Positions 25,579 to 34,700 of a stretch of DNA of 64,000 bases are shown here, in pieces. A program made the position numbers and the translations under genes. A model generated the notes under the pieces. The model searched no databases. It was not told the DNA's origin and saw only the letters and a program-made list of their open reading frames with translations. Every line of letters begins with the position of its first letter. Positions within the stretch are counted from its first letter, which is position 1. The DNA lies in assembly GCA_029062895.1 (NCBI GenBank), contig JAIDPF010000069.1:1-64000 (forward strand). The letters are read 5' to 3'. Source of the stretch: Lachnospiraceae bacterium (GTDB taxonomy: Bacteria > Bacillota > Clostridia > Lachnospirales > Lachnospiraceae).

Positions 25579-26865
25579 TTAGTCTTTGCATAAACCGCGT
25601 ATCAAGCCTGTCAGATATAATGATCCTGCAATCACCAGCAATCCGTCCTGCCGCGCCTTCTTTCCATAGCAGAAAGCCTGTCCGGCGTCCCCAAATGCCT
25701 TCACTTCTTTATCTGTACCATCCCGGAACAGCTTTTCAACATACTCCAAATCTGCCGCCCGGTCGCCGCCTGCTACTGTAATAATATACTGTGCAAATAG
25801 ATCTGAAGCAATGATCTCATGCACCATAGCCTCGATATCTTTATCCGTCACCACAGCAAAAAGTAAAACCTTTCGTTCCTGCCGATAAGACAAGCTTTGC
25901 AACAGCGCCTGCATCCCATTAGGATTATGCGCTCCATCCAGCAGGATACCAGGCTGAATCTCTTCCATCCGGCAGGGCCAGCTTGTCCACCTGACTGCCT
26001 CTGCAACAGCTTCCTGCGTCAGCTCTTCCCCCAGAATCCTCCGCATGGCATATAATGCCAGCGAAACATTCATGCACTGATAAAGAGCACAAGATGGCAC
26101 TTTAATGTTATAATAACCATAATACTCAAAGAAAATAGAAAAATCAATGTATTTTTGATGATTTTTTAAATTTAAGAGATCCGCCTCAGCGATCGGGATC
26201 GCTTCCGCCCCCATTTCTTCTGCCTTTTCGCGAATCACGCTGCTGACCGTTTCCATTTCATGATAGTAAACAACAGGAACATCACCTGAGATAATCCCGG
26301 CTTTTTCTCCTGCGATCTCTTCTAAAGTGTCTCCCAAATATGCCATATGATCCAATGCGATTCTGGTAATGACGCAGATCTTCTTATTTTTTACAATATT
26401 AGTGGCGTCTAACCGCCCGCCCAGCCCCGTCTCCAAAATAATATATTCCGTTTTTGTTTCCTCAAAATAGACCATCGCCATAAAAAAGAGGAGTTCGAAG
26501 AATGTCGGAAAATAGTTTTCCGTATATCGTTCAATCTGCCGGGTGATATAGGAAAATATCCTGACAAATGCCTCCTCCGGGATATCCGTCTTCTGCACAC
26601 GGATACGCTCCCGCATACATTCCAGATGCGGAGACGTAAATAAGCCGCAGGTATGCCCTGTGGCCATGATCATGGACTCAGAATACGCGCAGACAGACCC
26701 CTTCCCATTGGTCCCGGCCACATGGATGATCTTCTGCCGTTCCCCCGGACGTCCCAAAAAAGAGTAAAATCCGTCTGTCTCACTCTGCTTATGCTTTTTC
26801 GTAAATTTCGGGATATCGAGAATATATTTCTCGACATCCCGGTAATCAACCGGCTTTCTGTCCAT
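25579..26865 (-). CDS. folC: bifunctional folylpolyglutamate synthase / dihydrofolate synthase
   Basis: Adds glutamate to dihydropteroate or folates with ATP; cytosolic, Mur-ligase fold. The ATP loop HVAGTNGKGSV (about residues 49-59), ILETGLGGRLDATN, ITRIALDHMAYLG, and the C-terminal ILLDGAHNPNGMQ are all present in a 428-residue protein of normal length. It is on the minus strand, alone, 125 bases upstream of the DUF4097 gene's end. Confidence 0.95.
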   Translation of the reverse strand: MDRKPVDYRDVEKYILDIPKFTKKHKQSETDGFYSFLGRPGERQKIIHVAGTNGKGSVCAYSESMIMATGHTCGLFTSPHLECMRERIRVQKTDIPEEAFVRIFSYITRQIERYTENYFPTFFELLFFMAMVYFEETKTEYIILETGLGGRLDATNIVKNKKICVITRIALDHMAYLGDTLEEIAGEKAGIISGDVPVVYYHEMETVSSVIREKAEEMGAEAIPIAEADLLNLKNHQKYIDFSIFFEYYGYYNIKVPSCALYQCMNVSLALYAMRRILGEELTQEAVAEAVRWTSWPCRMEEIQPGILLDGAHNPNGMQALLQSLSYRQERKVLLFAVVTDKDIEAMVHEIIASDLFAQYIITVAGGDRAADLEYVEKLFRDGTDKEVKAFGDAGQAFCYGKKARQDGLLVIAGSLYLTGLIRGLCKD

Positions 26866-26938
26866 CTTCTATCCTCCGCAGTACATTATAACAACAGAAA
26901 GCTCTTTTGCACAATCCTTTTCCGGTATTTTAGGGAAA

Positions 26939-26974
26939 CGCTGATTTGATCGCTGATATGATCGCTGATATGAT
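26939..26974. repeat. 12-base tandem repeat, three copies
   Basis: CGCTGATTTGAT, CGCTGATATGAT, CGCTGATATGAT lie head to tail in the gap between folC and the DUF4097 gene, followed by a partial unit. Nothing else is visible in this gap. Confidence 0.8.
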
Positions 26975-26990
26975 CAGTGCTTCCTTAGAC

Positions 26991-27932
26991 TTACCGTGTT
27001 GAGAATATCACCTCCACGTTACCCATAGAGGACGTAATCGACATCTCTTTTGACGCACTGTTGTTGACCGTCGTGTTTTGCGACCATCCTGCCACATGAC
27101 ATCCCGGAATATCGACATTTCCTAACGCAGAATTGATATTATAATTAAACTGATCGGAGTCGCCGTAAATCGTCAGTTCCAGATCGCCCATGCTTCCCCT
27201 AAAATCAGCATCTCCCGTAATATGCCCCTGATACGTGATCTCGCTGGCGGAATATGACGCATCCATATTTCCAACTGTCCCATTCAGGATATCCAAACTA
27301 CAGGCACCTGTCTCTATCTTCAGGTTATCTGTTTCCAGCCAATCCACCGTCATATCACATGCTCCCAAATAAATCATCGTTTCTTCTGCTTTTATGGATT
27401 CCACTTCGACATCCCCTGCTGCCGCTGAAAGCTGGTATGTTTTGATCTCCAGATCCTCCGGCAGAGAGATCGTCAGATCCCCCAGATCGTCCAAAGAGAT
27501 CACATACAGCGTGTGATCTTCCACATAATACTGAAATTTACCCACACCGTTCCATTCAATACCGATATCATCCGCATCGCTCTCTACGATATCCAGATCG
27601 CCCGCCGTCATATAGATTTCTATATCCGTCACCTCATTTGCACTGACCGCCAGTGGATCTGTATACCTCCCTGTGGTATATACAGAATAGTTATCATTAT
27701 AACTTACCGTAAAATGATCCCCCATAAATCCCGTCGAAAAGCCAAAACCCATCTCCTGCTGCACAATATTCCATCCTGTATTCAGATGATCAAAAATAGT
27801 TCTGGTCTCATCGAAGATAAAGCTTCTGATGATCCTGATTCCCCCGGTAGTAACGCCTATGATGACCATTATGATTCCAAGGAGCAGCATGACCCCTGAT
27901 GTAATCAAAGAAACAATCGTAAACTTTTTCAT
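26991..27932 (-). CDS. DUF4097 beta-strand-repeat protein, membrane anchored
   Basis: About 313 residues: one N-terminal membrane segment (MKKFTIVSLITSGVMLLLG) and an extracytoplasmic beta-helix-like domain of short repeats (VTDIEIYMTAGDLDIVESD, LTISLPEDLEIKTYQLSAAAGD) ending SMGNVEVIFSTR. This is DUF4097. The start at 27932 is chosen over 27968 because GGAGG lies 7 bases upstream and the ATG overlaps the DUF1700 stop (ATGA). PadR, DUF1700 and DUF4097 genes form a recurring operon in Clostridia. Its function is unknown; envelope-stress sensing is a guess. Confidence 0.85.
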   Translation of the reverse strand: MKKFTIVSLITSGVMLLLGIIMVIIGVTTGGIRIIRSFIFDETRTIFDHLNTGWNIVQQEMGFGFSTGFMGDHFTVSYNDNYSVYTTGRYTDPLAVSANEVTDIEIYMTAGDLDIVESDADDIGIEWNGVGKFQYYVEDHTLYVISLDDLGDLTISLPEDLEIKTYQLSAAAGDVEVESIKAEETMIYLGACDMTVDWLETDNLKIETGACSLDILNGTVGNMDASYSASEITYQGHITGDADFRGSMGDLELTIYGDSDQFNYNINSALGNVDIPGCHVAGWSQNTTVNNSASKEMSITSSMGNVEVIFSTR

Positions 27933-28645
27933 CTTGCCGCCTCCTTTTTCCCAAAGATCAGATTCCATAATTTTTTTACCCCCTTACACAGCCACGGGAT
28001 CACATATCGGCAGACCAGCACGGTCAGAAGGATAAAGAAAATGCCTAACGCTCCTACAATCATCGCCCCGCCAATGCAGATAAACCCGACGGCAGCCGGA
28101 ACTCCCGCGCACATACCGACAATCGATGCAATCAAAGCAATCACACACGCGATCACCATAATAACTCCCGCAATTGCAAACCCAATAAAACTCCCAATCA
28201 GACCGACAATCAATCCGATCAGACCGCAAAGCGCCGGGATCCAGATCGGACATGTTAAGATGATCAATATAATGCTCAGAACGATAACTGCAGTATCCTT
28301 TTTTTCTTTTTTCTCTGCGTCAGCTCCTGCCGAAGCGGAGTTAAAACTTGTATAGGATGCTCCATCTGTATTCTGTCCTGCAGCAGCGCCCGGCTGCATC
28401 ATATAGGCATTGCTCCGGTCCGCGGTACGATAACCATTTTCTGTATATTCACCACCATCGTTTTCTTCTCTGATCGATCTTGCTACATCCGCAGGGCTGC
28501 CCAGCGAGTCTATCACTTCACCTTCCTTATCCGGTCCCGCATCCTCAAAATAGTCCCGATAATACTGCAATGCCTCCTGCTTTTCGCTCTCCGGCATTCC
28601 GGACAGATGCGTCTCCAGCTGCCGTAAGAATTCCTCTTTATTCAT
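27929..28645 (-). CDS. DUF1700 (HAAS domain) membrane protein
   Basis: 238 residues: a soluble N-terminal HAAS domain (residues 1-65; EFLRQLETHLSGMPESEKQE, YRDYFEDAG, LGSPADVARSI), a polar linker, and a C-terminal half with four or five hydrophobic segments. Such proteins are encoded with PadR regulators and are thought to relay membrane signals to them. The gene overlaps padR by 8 bases and the DUF4097 gene by 4, so the operon is translationally coupled. Confidence 0.88.
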   Translation of the reverse strand: MNKEEFLRQLETHLSGMPESEKQEALQYYRDYFEDAGPDKEGEVIDSLGSPADVARSIREENDGGEYTENGYRTADRSNAYMMQPGAAAGQNTDGASYTSFNSASAGADAEKKEKKDTAVIVLSIILIILTCPIWIPALCGLIGLIVGLIGSFIGFAIAGVIMVIACVIALIASIVGMCAGVPAAVGFICIGGAMIVGALGIFFILLTVLVCRYVIPWLCKGVKKLWNLIFGKKEAAR

Positions 28646-28964
28646 CGCCGACTCCTTTCTCGAACAATAAGTTTATTTTTTCCGAATAGACCTTCCATTC
28701 TCTCTCGTACAAACTGAGCTGCGCCCTGCCGCGCTCTGTGATCTTATAATAACGCCGGTTCCTTCCGGCACACTCCTGATCATATACCGCTAAACATTCA
28801 TCCTTCTGCAGCCGTCTGAGAACCGGATAAAGCGTAGATTCACTAATCTCCATAACAGACCTTATCTGTTGGGTAATCCGGTATCCATAGGTTCCTTCAA
28901 TATTCTTAGACACCACCGACAAAACGATCGCATCCAAAAGGGCAGTACCCGTGTTAAATACCAT
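28638..28964 (-). CDS. PadR family transcriptional regulator
   Basis: 108 residues: a winged-helix domain with LLDAIVLSVVSKNIEGTYGYRITQQI, SESTLYPVLRRLQKDECLAVYDQ and the wing GRNRRYYKITERGRAQL, plus a short C-terminal dimerisation helix typical of subfamily 2 PadR. It heads the operon with DUF1700 and DUF4097. A 27-bp inverted repeat overlapping its promoter is the probable operator, implying autoregulation. Confidence 0.93.
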   Translation of the reverse strand: MVFNTGTALLDAIVLSVVSKNIEGTYGYRITQQIRSVMEISESTLYPVLRRLQKDECLAVYDQECAGRNRRYYKITERGRAQLSLYEREWKVYSEKINLLFEKGVGDE

Positions 28965-28990
28965 GCCGGATCTCCTTTCTGATAAATTTT

Positions 28991-29056
28991 ATAATATTAT
29001 ATGTCGTATAATATTATGTTACAACATAATATACGACATATAATATTATTTGTCAA
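28991..29056 (-). promoter_or_regulatory. padR promoter overlapped by a long palindromic operator
   Basis: On the minus strand TTGACA (29056-29051), a 17-base spacer and TATATT (29033-29028). The inverted repeat ATAATATTATATGTCGTATA.. at 28991-29020 pairs with 29023-29049 over 27 bp with one 3-base bulge, covering the -10 and start site. Binding there would block RNA polymerase. Confidence 0.7.
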
Positions 29057-29078
29057 CAAATATTTTTATGAATGAATT

Positions 29079-29114
29079 TAAAAAATGGAACCGCATCCGT
29101 CGGATGCGGTCCCG
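29079..29114 (-). terminator. intrinsic terminator of the GH13 gene
   Basis: ACCGCATCC (29090-29098) and GGATGCGGT (29102-29110) form a perfect 9-bp stem with a 3-base loop, followed in the minus reading by a run of six Ts. It lies about 40 bases after the amylase-like gene. Confidence 0.85.
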
Positions 29115-29152
29115 TTAACCAGATTTGTGATGACAACATCTACATTATGACA

Positions 29153-30466
29153 TTATCTCTCCATCTTCCAGAATGCAGCGCTGTACGGCGGCAGCTCACT
29201 ACCTCCGCCAAAATCATGATCTTTGCCTGTGATCAGATCCACCGCCATGCCGCATCCCGCGTCAAAATGCGCGGTATAAGGAGCATCCGCCATATTGATC
29301 GCTACCAGAACTCTCTCCTGATCGCTCTTTCGTTCAAAAATACACTGCTGATTTGTCAGCACAATACTTCTCATACTGCCGTAATTAAGAGCATGACTAT
29401 TCTTTTTAGCTTCCGTGAGCCGGCTGATAAACTCTGTCAACTCATTCCACTCCGGCGCGTCAATACAGGGACGCAGAGCCGGATCTCCCTGACTCTTGTC
29501 ACCCTTGACACCCCATTCACTTCCATAATATACACAAGGAATTCCGGGCATACCATATACCATGGCATATACCAGCGGAAGATGTTTTTCATTCTGGAGA
29601 ATGCTGGCGATCCTTGATACATCATGGTTATCCGCAAAAGACAACAGATGTGACCCTCTGCATACTGTCCAGTCCTCCGGCCCAAACAACCGCAGCAGGG
29701 AATGGATGATCTCAAACATATTGGCGCTGTTAAATGCAGAATGAATACCTTTATAACACTGATAATTGGTCAGCGAATGGATATTCATCTGCTGCAGCAT
29801 CCTTCCATACTCTCCATGCAGCACCTCTCCTAATAGGAAGAAATCCTCTTTTTTAGAATCGCAGAATCCCCTTAAGCGGTTTAAGAATCCATGGTCTAGG
29901 CAGTATGCCACATCCAGACGGATGCCGTCGATATCAAATTCTTTGATCCAGCCATCCACCGCTGAAAAGATATGGTTGACCACATCATCATTATGAAGGT
30001 TTAATTTCACCAGATCGTAATTGCCTTCCCATCCCTCGTACCAAAGTCCGTCATTATATCCGGAATTACCGCCAAAATCAATTCTGTGAAACCAGCTTAC
30101 ATACGGAGACCGCTCCCGGTTTTTCAGCACATCCTGAAATGCCCAGAATCCTCGCCCCACGTGATTAAATACCCCGTCAAGCACGACTTTGATGCCTTCC
30201 TTATGGAGTGCCTGACAAACCTCGGCAAAATCCTCGTTCGTACCCAGCCGGGTATCCACCTTCGTATAATCTCTAGTATTATAACCATGGGTATCTGATT
30301 CAAAGATCGGCGAAAAATAGATTGCATTGATTCCCAGTTTTTTCATATGAGGAATCCAGTCGATCACCTTCTTGATCCTGGATGCCGCAACCCCGTCATT
30401 TTCAAACGGCGCACCACAAAATCCCAATGGATAAATCTGATAAAACACGCTTTCATAAGCCCACAT
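29153..30466 (-). CDS. GH13 alpha-amylase family glycoside hydrolase
   Basis: 437 residues, no signal peptide, so probably cytoplasmic and acting on imported maltodextrins. The (beta/alpha)8 regions are in order: DGVFNHVG (region I), GIRLDVAYCLDH with the nucleophile Asp (II), GEVLHG with the acid/base Glu (III), FADNHDVSR (IV). It lacks the long N-terminal domain of cyclomaltodextrinases and ends with a small beta domain. Exact specificity (maltogenic, neopullulanase-like or oligo-glucosidase) cannot be read. No sugar transporter is adjacent. Confidence 0.88.
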   Translation of the reverse strand: MWAYESVFYQIYPLGFCGAPFENDGVAASRIKKVIDWIPHMKKLGINAIYFSPIFESDTHGYNTRDYTKVDTRLGTNEDFAEVCQALHKEGIKVVLDGVFNHVGRGFWAFQDVLKNRERSPYVSWFHRIDFGGNSGYNDGLWYEGWEGNYDLVKLNLHNDDVVNHIFSAVDGWIKEFDIDGIRLDVAYCLDHGFLNRLRGFCDSKKEDFFLLGEVLHGEYGRMLQQMNIHSLTNYQCYKGIHSAFNSANMFEIIHSLLRLFGPEDWTVCRGSHLLSFADNHDVSRIASILQNEKHLPLVYAMVYGMPGIPCVYYGSEWGVKGDKSQGDPALRPCIDAPEWNELTEFISRLTEAKKNSHALNYGSMRSIVLTNQQCIFERKSDQERVLVAINMADAPYTAHFDAGCGMAVDLITGKDHDFGGGSELPPYSAAFWKMER

Positions 30467-30545
30467 AACTATACTGCTCCTCCTGTCTGTTCTTTAATAG
30501 ATGCATATGATCCATACCATCCAGTACTGTTTCCGTTGTTTTTTG

Positions 30546-30934
30546 GTATTGGAGGTCTGCATTCCTAATATACAATACCATAAATTCCCTTTTTCATCAA
30601 CCGTGCAGCTCTTAAGTCTCTTTTTAATCACTTATTAAAATGCACTCTTGCTGCATTTAGTTTACATAATTATCATTAAATCATTTGAATCGGACTATTT
30701 TTCGACAAATTTTTCTTCTTTTTTACAATCCAGAAATTGAGTTTTTATTGTAAATAAGATTTAATTTTTTCAATAAATCCACAATTTCCACATAGTTATC
30801 CACATATATCTGTCGTTTAATGTTAAATCCTGTCAAATTTTTTCTCTAAAATGAATTTTTATTCTTCATATGTGGAAAATTGTATAAGTTTACATAAATT
30901 TATATCTTAGGTCGTGAATTCTAACATAGATAGA
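30546..30934. other. AT-rich intergenic region with a DnaA-box-like cluster
   Basis: The 468-base gap between the GH13 and helicase genes contains a GGTATTG/CAATACC inverted repeat near 30546-30580. An AT-rich stretch carries four 9-mers like the DnaA box: AAATCCACA (30775), ATTTCCACA (30784), perfect TTATCCACA (30796), and TGTGGAAAA (30871, reverse of TTTTCCACA). No dnaA or dnaN is nearby, so it is not the usual origin. Confidence 0.45.
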
Positions 30935-33652
30935 TCACTGCCATCTTTTCCAGAAAGATGCAAGCTTATCTGCGACCGCCATATTCGTAGTTGACTCATA
31001 ATCGCTCCATTCCCTCGGAAAAATCCTTTGATAGGAACGATTCAACAGCCGCTCCTCCAGCAAAACCACCACTCCCACATCCTCCGCTGTCCTGATCACG
31101 CGCCCTGCTGCCTGCAATACTTTATTCATCCCCGGAAAGCGATATGCATAATCATAACCATCATGCTCTTCGTCATCAAAAAAATTTTTTAAGATCTCCC
31201 GTTCGTTACAGATCTGCGGAAGCCCCGGACCTATGATAATGCTTCCGATCAACGAATCCTGTCTGAGATCGATCCCTTCTGAAAAAATTCCGCCCAGAAC
31301 GCAAAAACCTATCAAACCCTTTTTGTGTCCTTCTTTTTTCCGCAGAGAGATCTCCTTACCCACCAATGCATTCGTCTGCTCCATACCAGTCCCGCCTTCT
31401 GCCTTTACAAATACATCATCTTCCCGCTTCTCTCCCGATTCTTCTTCCGCTGAAAATTTTCTTAAAAATTCCTCCCGCATCTGCTCGTCCATACGCTCAT
31501 GCTGGACAATGCATTCCATGGATCCTTCTTCATAAAAACTGCGGCAGAATACGTCATAAACATGTTCCAGAAATATATGGGATGGCAGGAATACCATATA
31601 ATTTCCCGGTTTTGCACGAAAGATCTCATAGATATAAGCCGCGATCTTATGATATTCCATATCATTTCTTCTCGTATATTTACTGGTAGCGTCCTTGGCA
31701 ATAAACAGTCCCATTCTGCGCCTGTCGAAAGTCGACTGCGCATAGATCTCATAATCCTCCGGCTCTCCTCCCAGCAGCTTTTTATAATATTGGATAGGAA
31801 GCAGCGTTGCCGAAAATAAAATGCTGCTTCTCCCCTTTATCATACACTCTTTCAGCTTTTCTCTGGGGTTGACGCAAAAAAGTTTCACGACAAAATGACT
31901 ATCCTCCTTAAGCTCACAGTAAGGCCGGTAGTTTTCATCCATTTTTTCATAGATCATCAGGAAATGAGCGACCTCAAAATACAGTTCCAGTATCGCTTTT
32001 CTGATCGGTCTTTCATCTTCTTCCTCCAGATAACTGCCCATCGTCGTATAAAGCCTTTCCATGATACGGATCAAATCGCTGACATCTTCCAGTTCTATAT
32101 AAGTCTCGCATTCCCGCTTAAGCTCCAGAAGATATTTATTTATATGATCCAAAGCTTTCGCAATACGGTTCAGCGGAAGATTCCGTTTTTCATCCCTTTT
32201 ATTGCTCTTTTCCCCCACATTATCCTTCGCAAAACCCTGTTGCGCTATATCCTCTGTAATCTCATTCCGAAATTCCTTCTCTGAAAACAAGCTTTCCTGT
32301 CTCATCTCAGATTTCTTCGCAGAAACTTTCTGTCCGGGGATGCTCACCACATCCTTAATCTGTTTCCGTAACGCAAGAAGATCCTCTTTGCAGATGGAAG
32401 CGCTGTACATCTCTCTGCCACGCTCTACCAGATTATGCGCCTCATCAATGAGAAAGAGATAGTCCCCCTTCATTCCTTCCGAAAAGAACCTTTTCAAGCT
32501 GGCATGGGGATCAAAGACATAATTATAGTCACAGATCACGCCGTCCGCAAACAGGCTGATATCCAAGCTGAACTCGAATGGGCATACCTGATGCTTCACC
32601 GCATATTCCATGATCACAGTTCTGGAAAATCGGTCTTCATGAGTGATAATATCATATAAGGCATCATTAATCCTATCAAAATGTCCTTTGGCATACGGAC
32701 AGGAAAGGGGGTTACATTCCACTTCTTCCATGGGACAGATCTTTTCTTTGGCAGTCAATGTAACCGTCTTACAGCGAAGTCCCCTGCTGCGCAGCAATTC
32801 AAACGCATCCTCCGCCACTGTTCTGGTGATGGTCTTTGCCGTCAGATAAAATATCTTCTCCACCATATTTTCCGCTGCCTTGATCGCGGGAAATATGGTG
32901 GATATTGTCTTTCCAACCCCAGTCGGAGCCTCAATAAAAAGCTTTTTAGATTCCCGGATCGTCTGATAAACGGACACCACCAGTCCACGCTGTCCCTCCC
33001 GGTAAGGGAATGGAAACTCTACCGTACGGATGGAGCGTTTATAAATATCCTCCCATTCCAACTGAAAATCTGCCCATTTCTTATATTCCCGCATCAGCTC
33101 CTCAAACCATATTTCCAGTGCGGAAAATGTATATTCCTCAAAAAAATAACGGATATCTTCTGTTTCAAAATTGCAATAAGTCATACGCACCCTGATCATC
33201 GGGAGCTGTTTCTGTAATGCATAGATATAAGCATATACCTTAGCCTGCGCAAGATGGACCGGAACCGGTGCTTTCATATATTCAAGCTTTTTCGCCACAC
33301 ATTTAATCTCATCTATTGTAATCTGATCAAATTCCTCATCTTCCTTCCACTGCGGATTTACAGACGGAAGCTGCACCTGCAGCTCTTCACCGATCTTCCG
33401 TCTGCCTTCAAAGATAATGCCGTCTGCCCTGCCTTCGATCTTGATGGTATAACGCTCAGTCACATACTGGTACTTAAGCAGCACTTCCGCCGCGTAATTT
33501 TCCCCCATGCTTCCCTGGATCATGCGGTGCAGTCTGCTTCCCTCCTGCATCGCCTTTTCAGGAGATACACCGCGCCTGTTATCAATATCACCAGAGCGGA
33601 AGATAAATTCCACCAGCTGCCGGACCGATATATGAATTTCACGATTTTCCAA
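30935..33652 (-). CDS. PD-(D/E)XK nuclease fused to XPD/DinG-type Fe-S helicase
   Basis: 905 residues. The N-terminal 200 carry a RecB/Cas4-like nuclease pattern: H42, D77 in GRADGI, E115 and K117 in DEIK, Q136 and Y140 in QAKVY. The helicase has Walker A EAPTGVGKT (241-249), four cysteines placed as an XPD-type 4Fe-4S cluster (C306, C313, C318, C357) and DEAH (403-406). A polar insert (about 445-500) splits the motor; AAGRVIRTAED near the C-terminus is motif VI. A 5'-3' DNA repair helicase with nuclease activity is inferred. It lies downstream of two DNA-repair genes on the same strand. Confidence 0.85.
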   Translation of the reverse strand: MENREIHISVRQLVEFIFRSGDIDNRRGVSPEKAMQEGSRLHRMIQGSMGENYAAEVLLKYQYVTERYTIKIEGRADGIIFEGRRKIGEELQVQLPSVNPQWKEDEEFDQITIDEIKCVAKKLEYMKAPVPVHLAQAKVYAYIYALQKQLPMIRVRMTYCNFETEDIRYFFEEYTFSALEIWFEELMREYKKWADFQLEWEDIYKRSIRTVEFPFPYREGQRGLVVSVYQTIRESKKLFIEAPTGVGKTISTIFPAIKAAENMVEKIFYLTAKTITRTVAEDAFELLRSRGLRCKTVTLTAKEKICPMEEVECNPLSCPYAKGHFDRINDALYDIITHEDRFSRTVIMEYAVKHQVCPFEFSLDISLFADGVICDYNYVFDPHASLKRFFSEGMKGDYLFLIDEAHNLVERGREMYSASICKEDLLALRKQIKDVVSIPGQKVSAKKSEMRQESLFSEKEFRNEITEDIAQQGFAKDNVGEKSNKRDEKRNLPLNRIAKALDHINKYLLELKRECETYIELEDVSDLIRIMERLYTTMGSYLEEEDERPIRKAILELYFEVAHFLMIYEKMDENYRPYCELKEDSHFVVKLFCVNPREKLKECMIKGRSSILFSATLLPIQYYKKLLGGEPEDYEIYAQSTFDRRRMGLFIAKDATSKYTRRNDMEYHKIAAYIYEIFRAKPGNYMVFLPSHIFLEHVYDVFCRSFYEEGSMECIVQHERMDEQMREEFLRKFSAEEESGEKREDDVFVKAEGGTGMEQTNALVGKEISLRKKEGHKKGLIGFCVLGGIFSEGIDLRQDSLIGSIIIGPGLPQICNEREILKNFFDDEEHDGYDYAYRFPGMNKVLQAAGRVIRTAEDVGVVVLLEERLLNRSYQRIFPREWSDYESTTNMAVADKLASFWKRWQ

Positions 33653-33779
33653 AACGGCTGCCTCCCCTGTACATGCTTTGCGTTTTGCGATGCACGCTCG
33701 CTTCGCTTGTCACGCTAAAATATCTGTTGCAATTATAGCATACCTGTACTCATGATGCGAGCCTCCTTCGTGAGTAGCT

Positions 33780-33806
33780 AAGATAAAAATTATAAATTTT
33801 AATCTT
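33780..33806 (-). terminator. AT-rich hairpin after the TIGR03915 gene
   Basis: AAGATAAAAATT and AATTTTAATCTT form an 11 of 12 bp stem about 30 bases past the TIGR03915 stop. A second inverted repeat TACTCA/TGAGTA (33747-33776) follows, and TATAAT (minus strand, near 33730) could start helicase transcription. The rest of the 180-base gap shows nothing more. Confidence 0.4.
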
Positions 33807-33835
33807 CCGCCTCGGCAGTACATATTCGATAAATA

Positions 33836-34600
33836 TTATAAGAACTCCGTCATATCTGACCGGAATCGCAGCGGCAGCATCTGCCTCTGCAGATCAGTAT
33901 TTTTTCGTTCTTTGATAGCAATGCTCTTACAAAATCCCCGAAACCACTCAGAATATAGCAATTCCTCATCGGAATACACAGTTGTATTTCCTTTCCCCTG
34001 ATCTCCTATTTGATTTACATAATACATCTCCATATCCTTCTGATGAACTCCTGCAATCCCTCTTTCCGCATCATAAATAATAAAATCTTCCCCCGGCAGC
34101 CTGTCCTCAAAATGATTCATCAAAAGTTCCAGTACATAATGATGCGGTCGCATCCTTGCATAAAGTATGCCGCTTTCCAGTTCTCGAAAGCGCAGAAATC
34201 CTCTCAAATGCAAAAATTCATTTTCCACAGCGCGCTTTAGTTCCAATACACGTATTACGTAAGGGTCAGCCAGATTTTCAAGCACACGAAACCCCAGCCT
34301 GCGCTTCAGCCCCACCACTATGGTATGATAGACGGCATCCGCCCGATCTGCCGCCCCAGCCACCAGCGCATACGTAAGATGCCGTGTATTTTCCCTGCCA
34401 AATTCTCTGTTCAGCGTCCTTTTGACCTTAACCGCCTTTTCCGGGGCTGTAGAAGCTTCTATACATTCATCAAACAATTCCGGCTCGTATTCCTCTTCCA
34501 GCGCAAGTCTGGTATCTGTAGGGTCGCATTTCATCTCATAAGCCTGATAGATTCCGCTATAAATACCTTCTATTGTGTTTTTACAAATCACTACAATCAT
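33836..34600 (-). CDS. TIGR03915 family putative DNA metabolism protein
   Basis: A 254-residue soluble protein beginning MIVVICKNTIEGIYSGIYQAY, with RRLGFRVLENLADPYVIRVLELKRAVENEFLHLRGFLRF and a C-terminal FCKSIAIKERKN(T)xxQRQMLP stretch. This matches the TIGR03915/DUF4130 family that nearly always accompanies the TIGR03916 radical-SAM protein and is thought to act in DNA repair or modification. GGGGAG lies 6 bases before the ATG. Here a 370-base gap with a large palindrome separates it from that partner. Confidence 0.88.
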   Translation of the reverse strand: MIVVICKNTIEGIYSGIYQAYEMKCDPTDTRLALEEEYEPELFDECIEASTAPEKAVKVKRTLNREFGRENTRHLTYALVAGAADRADAVYHTIVVGLKRRLGFRVLENLADPYVIRVLELKRAVENEFLHLRGFLRFRELESGILYARMRPHHYVLELLMNHFEDRLPGEDFIIYDAERGIAGVHQKDMEMYYVNQIGDQGKGNTTVYSDEELLYSEWFRGFCKSIAIKERKNTDLQRQMLPLRFRSDMTEFL

Positions 34601-34700
34601 CTTAAACTCCCCTGCGTTCTTGCCTCATTTGCCATAAATTGCCTCATACAGTTTCAGGTGTTAAAAGGTATTATTTAATTTTGAGGCGGCATGCTACTCA

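Noticed and set aside
30546-30934. Replication origin
   Set aside because: DnaA-like boxes are present, but dnaA, dnaN and other origin neighbours are absent and the surrounding genes are ordinary.
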